From the NCBI GenBank assembly GCA_031278295.1, contig JAITKQ010000020.1, positions 1 through 24,222 on the forward strand: a stretch of DNA of 24,222 bases, given 5' to 3'. The first letter of the stretch is position 1. The number at the start of each line of letters is the position of its first letter. Positions 13,522 to 20,448 of the stretch are shown here, piece after piece. Below the pieces are notes generated by a model. That model had not been told where the DNA came from. It saw only the letters and a program-made list of their open reading frames with translations, and did no database searches. The position numbers and the translations under genes are program-made. This stretch comes from Spirochaetaceae bacterium (GTDB lineage Bacteria > Spirochaetota > Spirochaetia > Treponematales > Breznakiellaceae).

Positions 13522-14516
13522 TGAAGATACTGTTTGCCGGGACTCCGGCGATTGCGGTACCATCGCTGGAAGCCTTGGTCGGCCTTCATGAAAAAGGCGG
13601 CTTCTGCGAATTGGCCGGTGTTTTGACGAATCCCGACGCGGCAAAGGGACGGCACGGCTTGCCCGTGCCGTCAGATGTGGGCGCGGCAGCCGCGCAAGTT
13701 GCGGCGCAAGTTGCGGCGCAAGTTGCGGCTGAAAGAAGGCTTCCGTTTCCGATACTTAAGGCCGAAAGCCCGGACGAAAATTGCCTGCGCGCCGCCGCTG
13801 CGTCCGGCGCCGATTTGCTTGTTTCATTTGCTTACGGCGCCATCTTTCCGCCTGAATTTTTGGCGGTATTCCCAATGGGCGGCATAAATGTCCACCCGTC
13901 CCTGCTGCCCAAGTACCGCGGGGCGGCACCCATACAGGCGGCAATCCTGAACCGTGACGGTGAGACGGGGATAAGCATACAGAGGCTTGCCCCGGAACTG
14001 GATTCGGGCGACATACTGGCGCAAAAAACCCTTACCCTCACCGGCAGGGAAACGAGCGCCACGTTGAGCGCCACGCTTGCCAAAGACGGCGCCGCGCTGC
14101 TCGTCCGTACCCTCCGCGCCCTAGCGGAGGGTACGGCGTCCGAAACCCCGCAGGCCCACGCGGAGGCAAGCTACTGCGACAAACTTGAACGGGCGGACGG
14201 ACGCATCGATTGGCGGCAAAGCGCCCTTGACATTGACGCGCGAATCAGGGCCTTTACGCCGTGGCCGCTGTCGTACACGAGCCGGGCCGGCGCGGAACTG
14301 TACATCCTTGAGGCAGCCCCGTACCGGGGCCCGTTTACGGCGGCAGCGGCGGTGCCCGGCACGGTGCTTGGTTTCGACAAAAACTCAGGCATACTGGTAC
14401 AAACGGGCGACGGCATTTTGGCCGTAAGCCGGCTTCAGTACCGTACCCGCAAGGCGCTGGACTGGCGTTCCTTCCTGAACGGCGCCAGAAACTTTACAGA
14501 CTCCGTGCTGGAATGA
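13521..14516 (+). CDS. fmt: Methionyl-tRNA formyltransferase
   Basis: Formylates initiator Met-tRNA using 10-formyl-THF. The N-terminus MKILFAGTPAIAVPSLEAL and the catalytic region INVHPSLLPKYRGAAPIQ (with Asn, His and the SLLP loop) identify it. GETGISIQRLAPELDSGDIL follows, and the C-terminal OB-fold domain runs to the end. At 331 residues it is slightly long. Part of the excess is a threefold AAQV repeat near residues 57-70, encoded by a 12-bp tandem repeat (13692-13727). It shares one base with the def stop. Two perfect hairpins lie in the coding sequence (13648-13672 and 14104-14135). A C15 tract begins two bases after the stop. Confidence 0.95.
   Translation: MKILFAGTPAIAVPSLEALVGLHEKGGFCELAGVLTNPDAAKGRHGLPVPSDVGAAAAQVAAQVAAQVAAERRLPFPILKAESPDENCLRAAAASGADLLVSFAYGAIFPPEFLAVFPMGGINVHPSLLPKYRGAAPIQAAILNRDGETGISIQRLAPELDSGDILAQKTLTLTGRETSATLSATLAKDGAALLVRTLRALAEGTASETPQAHAEASYCDKLERADGRIDWRQSALDIDARIRAFTPWPLSYTSRAGAELYILEAAPYRGPFTAAAAVPGTVLGFDKNSGILVQTGDGILAVSRLQYRTRKALDWRSFLNGARNFTDSVLE
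13648..13672. repeat. Short-loop palindrome inside fmt (10-bp arms)
   Basis: GACGGCACGG (13648-13657) and CCGTGCCGTC (13663-13672) are exact complements around five bases. They overlie the codons for about RHGLPVPS, just upstream of the AAQV repeat. Confidence 0.7.
13692..13727 (+). repeat. Three in-frame 12-bp repeats in fmt
   Basis: GCGCAAGTTGCG occurs three times exactly and adds AQVA units to the protein between the first strand-loop and the formyl-folate site. A change in copy number would keep the frame. Confidence 0.95.
14104..14135. repeat. Perfect palindrome inside fmt (13-bp arms)
   Basis: CCGTACCCTCCGC and GCGGAGGGTACGG are exact complements around GCCCTA. They encode about RTLRALAEGTA, a region present at normal length in the family, so this palindrome is overlaid on the gene and not inserted. 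Confidence 0.8.
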
Positions 14517-14518
14517 TA

Positions 14519-14533
14519 CCCCCCCCCCCCCCC
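14519..14533. repeat. Homopolymer run of 15 C
   Basis: An uninterrupted C15 starts two bases after the fmt stop and 53 bases before the DUF554 start. Length change here could alter the 5' region of the DUF554 gene. Confidence 0.95.
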
Positions 14534-14585
14534 GCGGACCGCGCGGCGGCTGGTATTTTTAACAGCCCTGTGGTAAATTTTCCGC

Positions 14586-15278
14586 ATGACAGGGCCTTTG
14601 GTAAACGCCGCCGCGATTGTTGTATGCGCCCTTGCGGGATGTTTTTTGGTACGCGGCATACCGCCGCGCTTTGAAGAAATTATAAAAAAAGCCATCGGTT
14701 TGGCGGTAATTTATATCGGAATCAAGGGCGCTATGGACAACCGGCGGGTACTTTTGCTGATAATGAGCCTTGTAGCGGGTGCCGTAGCCGGTGAACTGGT
14801 AAACATAGACGCGCTCATGAACCGTTTTGGCGCGTGGGCGGAGAGGAAGCTGTATTCAGGCAGGGAAAATTCCGTCTCCGGCTCGTTTTCCAGGGGCTTT
14901 GTGTCGGCAAGCATACTGTTTTGCAGCGGTTCCATGGCGATAGTAGGTTCCATGCAGAGCGGTTTGCAGGGGAATCACGAACTTTTATTCGCAAAATCCA
15001 TACTGGACGGCTCAATCGCGCTCGTTTTTGGAGCTTCGATGGGGATAGGCGTAGCTTTTTCGGCCCTGCCGGTGCTGGTATACCAAGGGGCGATAGCCTT
15101 GCTTGCCAACGCCGCAAGCGGTCTTCTAAGCGACGATATAATCCGCGAGATGTCCGCCGCCGGCAGCCTGCTCGTGGCGGCCATAGGGTTTAACTTCCTT
15201 GCCGTAAAAGAGATCAAAGTTGCCAACCTGATCCCGGCGATCTTTATCCCGTGGCTTGTAATAGGGCTGTTTGGTTAG
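14586..15278 (+). CDS. DUF554 family integral membrane protein
   Basis: A 230-residue, highly hydrophobic protein of the DUF554 (YdfK/YqgA-like) family. About seven transmembrane segments are visible, among them LVNAAAIVVCALAGCFLV, IGLAVIYIGIKGAM and VLLLIMSLVAGAVAGELVNI. FCSGSMAIVGSMQSGLQGNH lies in the middle, and SALPVLVYQGAIALLA and the last segment LIPAIFIPWLVIGLFG close the protein. The function is unknown in the family; a transporter-like role is guessed. The start is ATG at 14586 with no strong ribosome site. A C15 tract lies 53 bases upstream and a G14 tract about 100 bases downstream, so this gene is bracketed by two slippage-prone runs. Confidence 0.9.
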   Translation: MTGPLVNAAAIVVCALAGCFLVRGIPPRFEEIIKKAIGLAVIYIGIKGAMDNRRVLLLIMSLVAGAVAGELVNIDALMNRFGAWAERKLYSGRENSVSGSFSRGFVSASILFCSGSMAIVGSMQSGLQGNHELLFAKSILDGSIALVFGASMGIGVAFSALPVLVYQGAIALLANAASGLLSDDIIREMSAAGSLLVAAIGFNFLAVKEIKVANLIPAIFIPWLVIGLFG

Positions 15279-15376
15279 AAAGCGGGGCTTGGGGATGGGG
15301 CGCCGTTAGCCGTACCGCCCGCACACTGAACACGCGGTGCCGGAAACCGCGGTCAAAGACCCGGCCGGCCCCCGCA

Positions 15377-15390
15377 GGGGGGGGGGGGGG
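15377..15390. repeat. Homopolymer run of 14 G
   Basis: An uninterrupted G14 lies between the DUF554 gene and mazG, 47 bases before the mazG start and directly followed by a palindrome. Confidence 0.95.
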
Positions 15391-15391
15391 T

Positions 15392-15416
15392 AGCCGGGGG
15401 CAGGCGGCCCCCGGCT
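15392..15416. repeat. G/C-rich hairpin next to the G14 tract (10-bp arms)
   Basis: AGCCGGGGGC (15392-15401) and GCCCCCGGCT (15407-15416) are exact complements with a five-base loop. It begins two bases after the G14 run and ends 11 bases before the mazG ribosome site. No T tract follows, so it is not a standard terminator. Confidence 0.7.
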
Positions 15417-15437
15417 TACGTCAAACAGGAGTTTTTA

Positions 15438-16253
15438 GTGGGTAAAACAGCGGATAGTTTTGAACGTCTTTTAAATATAGTAAAGCGCCTCCGTGCGCCT
15501 GACGGTTGTCCTTGGGATTTGGAGCAGACGCCCCGGTCCCTGCGCGGCAACCTTATCGAGGAGGTTTACGAGTGCGTCGAAGCGCTGGACGAGGACGATC
15601 CCGCCCATATCCGCGAGGAGTTGGGGGATTTGTTCCTGCTTGCCTGCATGGTTTCCTATATGCACGAACAGGCGGCTTCTTTTTCGGTGTCGGATGTGCT
15701 GGAAGGGATTTGTGACAAGCTTGTGCGCCGTCATCCCCATGTTTTTGGCGGGGCGGAGGCGAAAAACAGCGCCGAGGTGTTGAAAAATTGGGAGCGGATC
15801 AAGGTTGAGCAGGAGGGGCGCGGTCTGAAAGATTCCGTGCTGGACGAGGTTTCCCGCGCCCTGCCGCCCCTGGATAGGGCGTTCAAGCTACAGAAAAAAG
15901 CGGCGAAAACGGGCTTTGACTGGCCGGACGCGGACGGCGCCTTCGCCAAAATCGAGGAAGAACTCGGCGAGGTGAGGGAGGCGCGGGCCGAAAGCGGGAG
16001 CAGGCCGCGTGACCTGGAAGCGGAACTGGGCGATCTTCTGTTTTCCGTCGTAAACCTGTGCCGTTTTTTCAAAATTGAGCCTTCGACCGCGTTGCAGGGG
16101 GCCAACGCAAAGTTTACCCGCCGCTTCAAATATGTCGAAAAACGGATGAAGGAAGCGGGCCTTGACATGGAAAGCGGCAACCTTGAAGCGATGGATCAGC
16201 TCTGGAACATGGCAAAAAAGGAGGAAGGCGGTGCGGCAGGCGTCAATTGTTGA
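15438..16253 (+). CDS. mazG: Nucleoside triphosphate pyrophosphohydrolase MazG
   Basis: Hydrolyses (d)NTPs to NMPs plus pyrophosphate, a house-cleaning or starvation-linked role. It has two MazG repeats. The N-terminal one has the substrate motif DGCPWDLEQT (22-31), EEVYE (41-45) and EELGDL (60-65). The C-terminal one has GFDWPDADGAFAKIEEELGE, then AELGDLLFSVVNLCRF. Both carry the EExxE...ExxD metal ligands. At 271 residues it is the full two-domain form. The start is GTG at 15438, with AGGAG six bases upstream. It ends the plus-strand block and is convergent with the TPR gene 66 bases downstream. No toxin-antitoxin mazEF pair is adjacent. Confidence 0.94.
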   Translation: MGKTADSFERLLNIVKRLRAPDGCPWDLEQTPRSLRGNLIEEVYECVEALDEDDPAHIREELGDLFLLACMVSYMHEQAASFSVSDVLEGICDKLVRRHPHVFGGAEAKNSAEVLKNWERIKVEQEGRGLKDSVLDEVSRALPPLDRAFKLQKKAAKTGFDWPDADGAFAKIEEELGEVREARAESGSRPRDLEAELGDLLFSVVNLCRFFKIEPSTALQGANAKFTRRFKYVEKRMKEAGLDMESGNLEAMDQLWNMAKKEEGGAAGVNC

Positions 16254-16319
16254 ACAGGAACGGGCATCATGAATGGCCGTGCGGATACGGCACGGGGGTG
16301 TATCTTAGCGGCGGACCGT

Positions 16320-17267
16320 CTAGCTCGGGGTAAAAAATTTGTTTGCGATTGGATCGTCCGGGTCTATGTCCAAAACCTTGCGAAACAGGGTTTCGGCCTC
16401 ATTTTCGTGTCCTGACCTGAGTTCCAGTATGGCAAGGTTTGAAATAAGCTTTGTGTTTTCGGCGTCTTCAGACAGGGCTTTTTCCAGGTGGCGGCGGGCG
16501 CCGGCATAATCGCCGCTTTCCATCAGGCATATCGCAAGTTCGTTGCTCGTATCGGGGCAACCGCCGCCTGCTTCCATAGACTTATGGAAGCAGGCGGCGG
16601 CATCCTCCCAGCGTTTAAGCCTGCGTAGCGCCCATCCCAGCATAAACCACCCGTTCCATGAATCAGGATGGCGTTCCAGAAATTTACGCAGCTTTTTCAT
16701 GCCCGCCTCCTCGCTGCCGCCGCTTATAAGACGGTACGCCTCCACATAGTCCGACTCGCCGCAGGCACCGGACTCGACGGGGAGCATTGATTCCAGCGCT
16801 GTCACTTCGGGGGCCCCCGGAAACAGGCCGTAAAGCGCCGCAACAGCCTCACGCGCCCTGCCGTAAGCGCCATTTTTAATATTCGCCATAGCCGCGGCGC
16901 TAAATTCAGCCAGTATGTCGGGCTTAAACGCAAGCACAAAGCTACGGTAATACCTTGAAACCTCATCATCGGCCTTACCCGCCGCCGTATAACGGCAGAT
17001 AACACGAATCATACCGGCCACTATCATTTCTATGGTAATATCTCCCAAAACGGCAGGCAAATGAGACTCGGCCACGGAATTTGAAGCCACCTCGACAGGT
17101 ATAGGTATGGAATCGTTAATCGAAAAGCCGTTCACCGGGCATTTTGAAGCCAGGCTCTTAGGTACGGGCAGAAAAACCACCCTAACTTCAGTTCCGTCCC
17201 CATTCGGCCCAAGTGTAAAGCCGTGCGGGCCATCCTTGCCGCCGCTGTGGATGCCGGTATCGAACAT
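16320..17267 (-). CDS. TPR-repeat protein coupled to the PilZ gene
   Basis: A 315-residue protein. The N-terminal half is mixed alpha/beta, with a strand-rich opening (TEVRVVFLPVP), and is not recognised. The C-terminal half has about three tetratricopeptide units from residue 200, for example WFMLGWALRRLKRWEDAAACF, LAICLMESGDYAGARRHLEKA and LAILELRSGHENEAETLFRK. TPRs bind partner proteins. ATG at 17267 shares one base with the stop of the PilZ gene (TGATG), so the two are translationally coupled. A TTG at 17270 is the other option. Partnership with the c-di-GMP-sensing PilZ protein is inferred. Codons for AACFHKSMEAGG form a perfect 40-bp palindrome (16561-16600). Confidence 0.82.
   Translation of the reverse strand: MFDTGIHSGGKDGPHGFTLGPNGDGTEVRVVFLPVPKSLASKCPVNGFSINDSIPIPVEVASNSVAESHLPAVLGDITIEMIVAGMIRVICRYTAAGKADDEVSRYYRSFVLAFKPDILAEFSAAAMANIKNGAYGRAREAVAALYGLFPGAPEVTALESMLPVESGACGESDYVEAYRLISGGSEEAGMKKLRKFLERHPDSWNGWFMLGWALRRLKRWEDAAACFHKSMEAGGGCPDTSNELAICLMESGDYAGARRHLEKALSEDAENTKLISNLAILELRSGHENEAETLFRKVLDIDPDDPIANKFFTPS
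16561..16600. repeat. Perfect 40-bp palindrome inside the TPR gene (18-bp arms)
   Basis: Arms 16561-16578 and 16583-16600 are exact complements around GACT. The encoded repeat unit has the canonical 34 residues, so the palindrome is superimposed on an ordinary TPR helix and is not an insertion. Confidence 0.9.
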
Positions 17268-18148
17268 CAAGCGCCGGGTACAGCGGGATCGGAGGGATCG
17301 GCGGGCGCTGACACCGAATTACCGGCAGAGGCGTGACGGCTTGCCCGTGTATCCGTCCTTGCGGTGTTAAGGTAATCGCTCAGGCGTACCTTGTACGCCA
17401 TAGGCACAGGGTCACTGTACTCCATGTTTAAAACCACCATATCGTTACGTTCCGCTACCTTTTCAACATCTATGGATTTTCCGTTGATGCTGTAACTTTC
17501 GAGCGGTTCATCAAAATCAAATTTTATGGTGATAGACTTGTTTATCAGGAATTTTGATATACCAAGCATGACAAGACGCGCTCCGGTAAAAGAAATATCC
17601 CGCAGTAGGCATCGGCGCGGTACGCCGTCTATCGTAACCCCGATTTCTTTTGCCGTAAAATGCATCTTACGGAGAGTCTCCGGCGTTATTGCTATCCGTT
17701 CATTCTTGCGCCTGTTAAAACTTTTGTTTGCTTCGATGATCCGCCCCACGATCTCAATCAGATCATCCGGCGGGCGTTGTGAAAATTGCAGCGTAAACAT
17801 TGACATATCGGGGCCCGCGTCGTATGGGGCTAAGCCGGTAACACGGGCGCTTACCAAAAAAGCCACCTGTTCACCGGTCGCAGGCGCCTTGAAACAGAAT
17901 TTTATGCTTGCGGAATTGTTGGTTTCTTTTAATTTTTCCATCAGCCCGGATTTATTACTTGCGACAATTTTTGCCTCTTCAAAGCTTGTCGAATATATAA
18001 CACACGGAAAAAAATCTGAAGCGCATTTCAGGATGACCTGTTTTGCCTGTAAACCTGTTATCTGGATAAGCTCTTTATGGAAGGTTATCGGGATACTTTT
18101 GAATTCCGCGTAATAATCCTGTATTTTTTGCCTCGTTAATATTGCCAT
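17267..18148 (-). CDS. PilZ-domain protein, probable c-di-GMP receptor
   Basis: A 293-residue protein. An N-terminal domain of about 130 residues opens MAILTRQKIQDYYAEFKSIP and resembles the beta-rich partner domains of YcgR-like proteins. A PilZ domain follows with RRKNER (146-151, the RxxxR c-di-GMP motif) and DISFTGARL (184-192, the D/NxSxxG motif). Both motifs are intact, so binding of cyclic di-GMP is expected. In spirochaetes such receptors affect motility and host or surface behaviour. The C-terminal tail is Ser/Ala/Pro-rich. The frame is open to 18283, but ATG at 18148 gives the natural start, just downstream of a candidate promoter. No clear ribosome site is visible. It overlaps the TPR gene. 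Confidence 0.87.
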   Translation of the reverse strand: MAILTRQKIQDYYAEFKSIPITFHKELIQITGLQAKQVILKCASDFFPCVIYSTSFEEAKIVASNKSGLMEKLKETNNSASIKFCFKAPATGEQVAFLVSARVTGLAPYDAGPDMSMFTLQFSQRPPDDLIEIVGRIIEANKSFNRRKNERIAITPETLRKMHFTAKEIGVTIDGVPRRCLLRDISFTGARLVMLGISKFLINKSITIKFDFDEPLESYSINGKSIDVEKVAERNDMVVLNMEYSDPVPMAYKVRLSDYLNTARTDTRASRHASAGNSVSAPADPSDPAVPGA

Positions 18149-18157
18149 ACGTTTTAT

Positions 18158-18186
18158 AAAATACAATATATTTTGGTTTGAGTAAA
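18158..18186 (-). promoter_or_regulatory. Candidate promoter for the PilZ-TPR pair
   Basis: Read on the minus strand: TTTACT (18186-18181), a 17-base spacer and TATTTT (18163-18158). It would start transcription only a few bases before the ATG at 18148, giving a very short or no leader, in line with the missing ribosome site. Confidence 0.35.
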
Positions 18187-18307
18187 GGATTCGCGTTGTC
18201 CGCGTTGCCGGACCCGGGCGGGCATACCAAAAAGCGAAAAAGTTAGCTATAAGTTGGCATCGTTTTCCCGGAGCGGACGACATGAAATAATGATCGCCGC
18301 CGGCTGT

Positions 18308-20239
18308 TTACACGTCTAGGTTGCTCACGAGCAGCGCGTTTTCCTCGATGAATTCACGGCGGGGGGCTACATTCTCGCCCATCAGCGTCGAAAATATACG
18401 CTCAGCCTCTACCGCGTCATCAAGGTGAATCTGCGTGATACTCCGCCGCGCCGGGTCCATCGTAGTTTCCCAGAGCTGGTCGGGATTCATCTCGCCCAGA
18501 CCCTTGTAACGCTGCACGGACAGTTTTTCAGGATCGCGCCCCGACGCGGCAAGTATACGGTCCTTTTCACCATCATCGTACGCGTAAAAGGTCTTTTTTT
18601 CGTACGAAATCCTGTACAGAGGCGGCATAGCGAGGTAGACATGACCGCTCGCTATCAGCTCCGTCATGTAGCGGTAAAAAAATGTTAAAAGCAGGGTGCG
18701 TATGTGCGAACCGTCCACATCGGCATCCGCCATTATGATGATTTTGTGGTAGCGTATCCTGGACAGGTCGAATTCATCGCCGCAGCCCGCCCCCACGCTG
18801 GCGATTATAGGCTGGAGCTTTTCGTTGGTGATAACCTTTTCGATGCGGGTCTTTTCGACGTTCAACATCTTGCCAAACAGGGACAGTATCGCCTGAAATT
18901 GCCTGTTCCGCCCCATTTTCGCGCTGCCGCCCGCCGAATCGCCTTCCACGATAAAAAGTTCGCAGCTTGCCGGGTCTTTTTCAGAACAATCGGCCAGCTT
19001 TCCCGGTAAACCGGCGCTGTCCATCGCGTTTTTACGGCGGGTAGCGTCCCTAGCGGCCCTCGCCGCGATACGCGCCTTCGCCGCAAGCACCGATTTTTCG
19101 AGTATCACGGCAATTATCTCCGGGTGCCTGTCGAAAAACAATTCAAGCTGCTCGTTTATAAAACTTTCCACTATGCCGCGCACCTCGGAGCTACCCAGCT
19201 TCCCCTTGGTCTGCCCCTCAAACTGGGGGTTAGGCAGCTTGACGGAAAGGACGGCGGTAAGCCCCTCGCGCACATCGTCGCCCGAAAAAGCCTCGTCAAA
19301 CTTTTTTGACTGCTTTGATTTTTTAAGAAATTCGTTTAACGTGTGGGTCAGCGCCGCCTTAAAACCCACAAGGTGCGTGCCACCCTCGCGGGTATTTATG
19401 TCGTTGACAAACGAGTACATTATCTCGTTAAAACCGTCGTTATGCTGAATCGCGCATTCTATCTCAACAAAGCCCTGTATTTCGTCCTCGCGGCTGCCGG
19501 TTACCACTATGGGTTCGTGGTAAAGCACCTTTTTGCCGGCATTCAGGTATTCAACAAAACTTTTTACGCCGCCGTCAAATTTGAATTCGTGAAACTTGGG
19601 GCTTGAAAGCCTCTCGTCCCGTATCGTTATTTTTAGGCTTTTGTTTAAAAAAGCAAGCTCGCGGAGCCTGTTGCTCAGCGCGTCAAAATTGTACGTAGTT
19701 GTCTCGAATATCGAAGTATCCGCCTTAAAGCGAATCTCGGTGCCGCGCCTGTTCGTGTCGCCCGCCTCGTGCGCCGGCCCCTCCGCAACGCCGCGCCTGT
19801 AACGCTGGGTGTGGACTTTACCGTCAATGTAGACTAAGGCCTCGCACCATTCGGACAGCGCGTTCACGACGGAGACGCCCACCCCGTGCAGGCCGCCCGA
19901 AACCTTGTACGATTTCTTGTCAAACTTGCCGCCCGCGTGAAGGCGGGTCATCACCAGCTCAAGCGCGCTCACTTTTTCTTCCGTGTGTATGTCAACCGGA
20001 ATGCCGCGCCCGTTGTCCTCCACGCGGACAACATCGTTTCCTTCAAGCACGACGAGTATCTCCGTGCAGAAACCCTGCATCGCCTCGTCAATCGAGTTAT
20101 CAACAACCTCGAAAACAAGATGGTGCAGGCCATCTATCCCGGTGGTCCCTATATACATCCCGGGCCGCTTCCGCACGGCCTCAAGACCCTTCAATACCTG
20201 TATGTTTTGCGCAGAATAATTTTGTTCCATAGATTCCAT
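18308..20239 (-). CDS. gyrB: DNA gyrase subunit B
   Basis: ATPase subunit of gyrase, which introduces negative supercoils with GyrA. The GHKL ATPase domain has LVFEVVDNSIDEAMQG (41-56), EDNGRGIPV (74-82) and SGGLHGVGVSVVNALS (114-129). NTREGGTHLVGFKAALT marks the transducer domain. The TOPRIM domain has FIVEGDSAGGSAKMGRNRQFQAIL and the acidic metal site MADADVDGSHIRTLLLTF, and the protein ends RREFIEENALLVSNLDV. At 643 residues it is the short GyrB form, lacking the insert of E. coli GyrB. The ending and length favour GyrB over ParE. ATG at 20239 has AAGG four bases upstream. No dnaA, recF or gyrA is in the window. Confidence 0.95.
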   Translation of the reverse strand: MESMEQNYSAQNIQVLKGLEAVRKRPGMYIGTTGIDGLHHLVFEVVDNSIDEAMQGFCTEILVVLEGNDVVRVEDNGRGIPVDIHTEEKVSALELVMTRLHAGGKFDKKSYKVSGGLHGVGVSVVNALSEWCEALVYIDGKVHTQRYRRGVAEGPAHEAGDTNRRGTEIRFKADTSIFETTTYNFDALSNRLRELAFLNKSLKITIRDERLSSPKFHEFKFDGGVKSFVEYLNAGKKVLYHEPIVVTGSREDEIQGFVEIECAIQHNDGFNEIMYSFVNDINTREGGTHLVGFKAALTHTLNEFLKKSKQSKKFDEAFSGDDVREGLTAVLSVKLPNPQFEGQTKGKLGSSEVRGIVESFINEQLELFFDRHPEIIAVILEKSVLAAKARIAARAARDATRRKNAMDSAGLPGKLADCSEKDPASCELFIVEGDSAGGSAKMGRNRQFQAILSLFGKMLNVEKTRIEKVITNEKLQPIIASVGAGCGDEFDLSRIRYHKIIIMADADVDGSHIRTLLLTFFYRYMTELIASGHVYLAMPPLYRISYEKKTFYAYDDGEKDRILAASGRDPEKLSVQRYKGLGEMNPDQLWETTMDPARRSITQIHLDDAVEAERIFSTLMGENVAPRREFIEENALLVSNLDV

Positions 20240-20308
20240 GATACCTTTTTTACCCGTCCTTCACCACCCCTGGCATGTCACGCTTGTGGCCCAAGGCCCA
20301 AGCGCCGG

Positions 20309-20357
20309 GTTTGCGATCGTCCGGCTGCCGCAAACCTCTGGTTCGATAGCGGTTTGC
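20309..20357. repeat. GGTTTGC/GCAAACC alternating inverted repeats upstream of gyrB
   Basis: The 7-mer GGTTTGC occurs near 20310, its complement GCAAACC near 20331, and GGTTTGC again near 20351. Two mutually exclusive hairpins could form in the gyrB 5' region, about 75-130 bases before its start. Their role is unknown. Confidence 0.5.
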
Positions 20358-20363
20358 AAGGCA

Positions 20364-20386
20364 AAAATCGCCTAATCGTCGATTTT
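20364..20386 (-). terminator. Weak candidate terminator after rlmN
   Basis: On the minus strand, AAAATCG and CGATTTT form a 7-bp stem with a nine-base loop, and a run of five T ends the hairpin. It lies about 65 bases after the rlmN stop and before gyrB. Confidence 0.3.
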
Positions 20387-20448
20387 CTTGGGGCAATACC
20401 GGCCAACTTGAGGCCGATCATTGTTGACTCTAAGGGAGAGCGCCCGTT

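Noticed and set aside
16254..16319. Bidirectional terminator between mazG and the TPR gene
   Set aside because: Only short competing 5-bp stems (such as CCGTG/CACGG near 16277-16295) and no T tracts were found; support is too weak for a feature.
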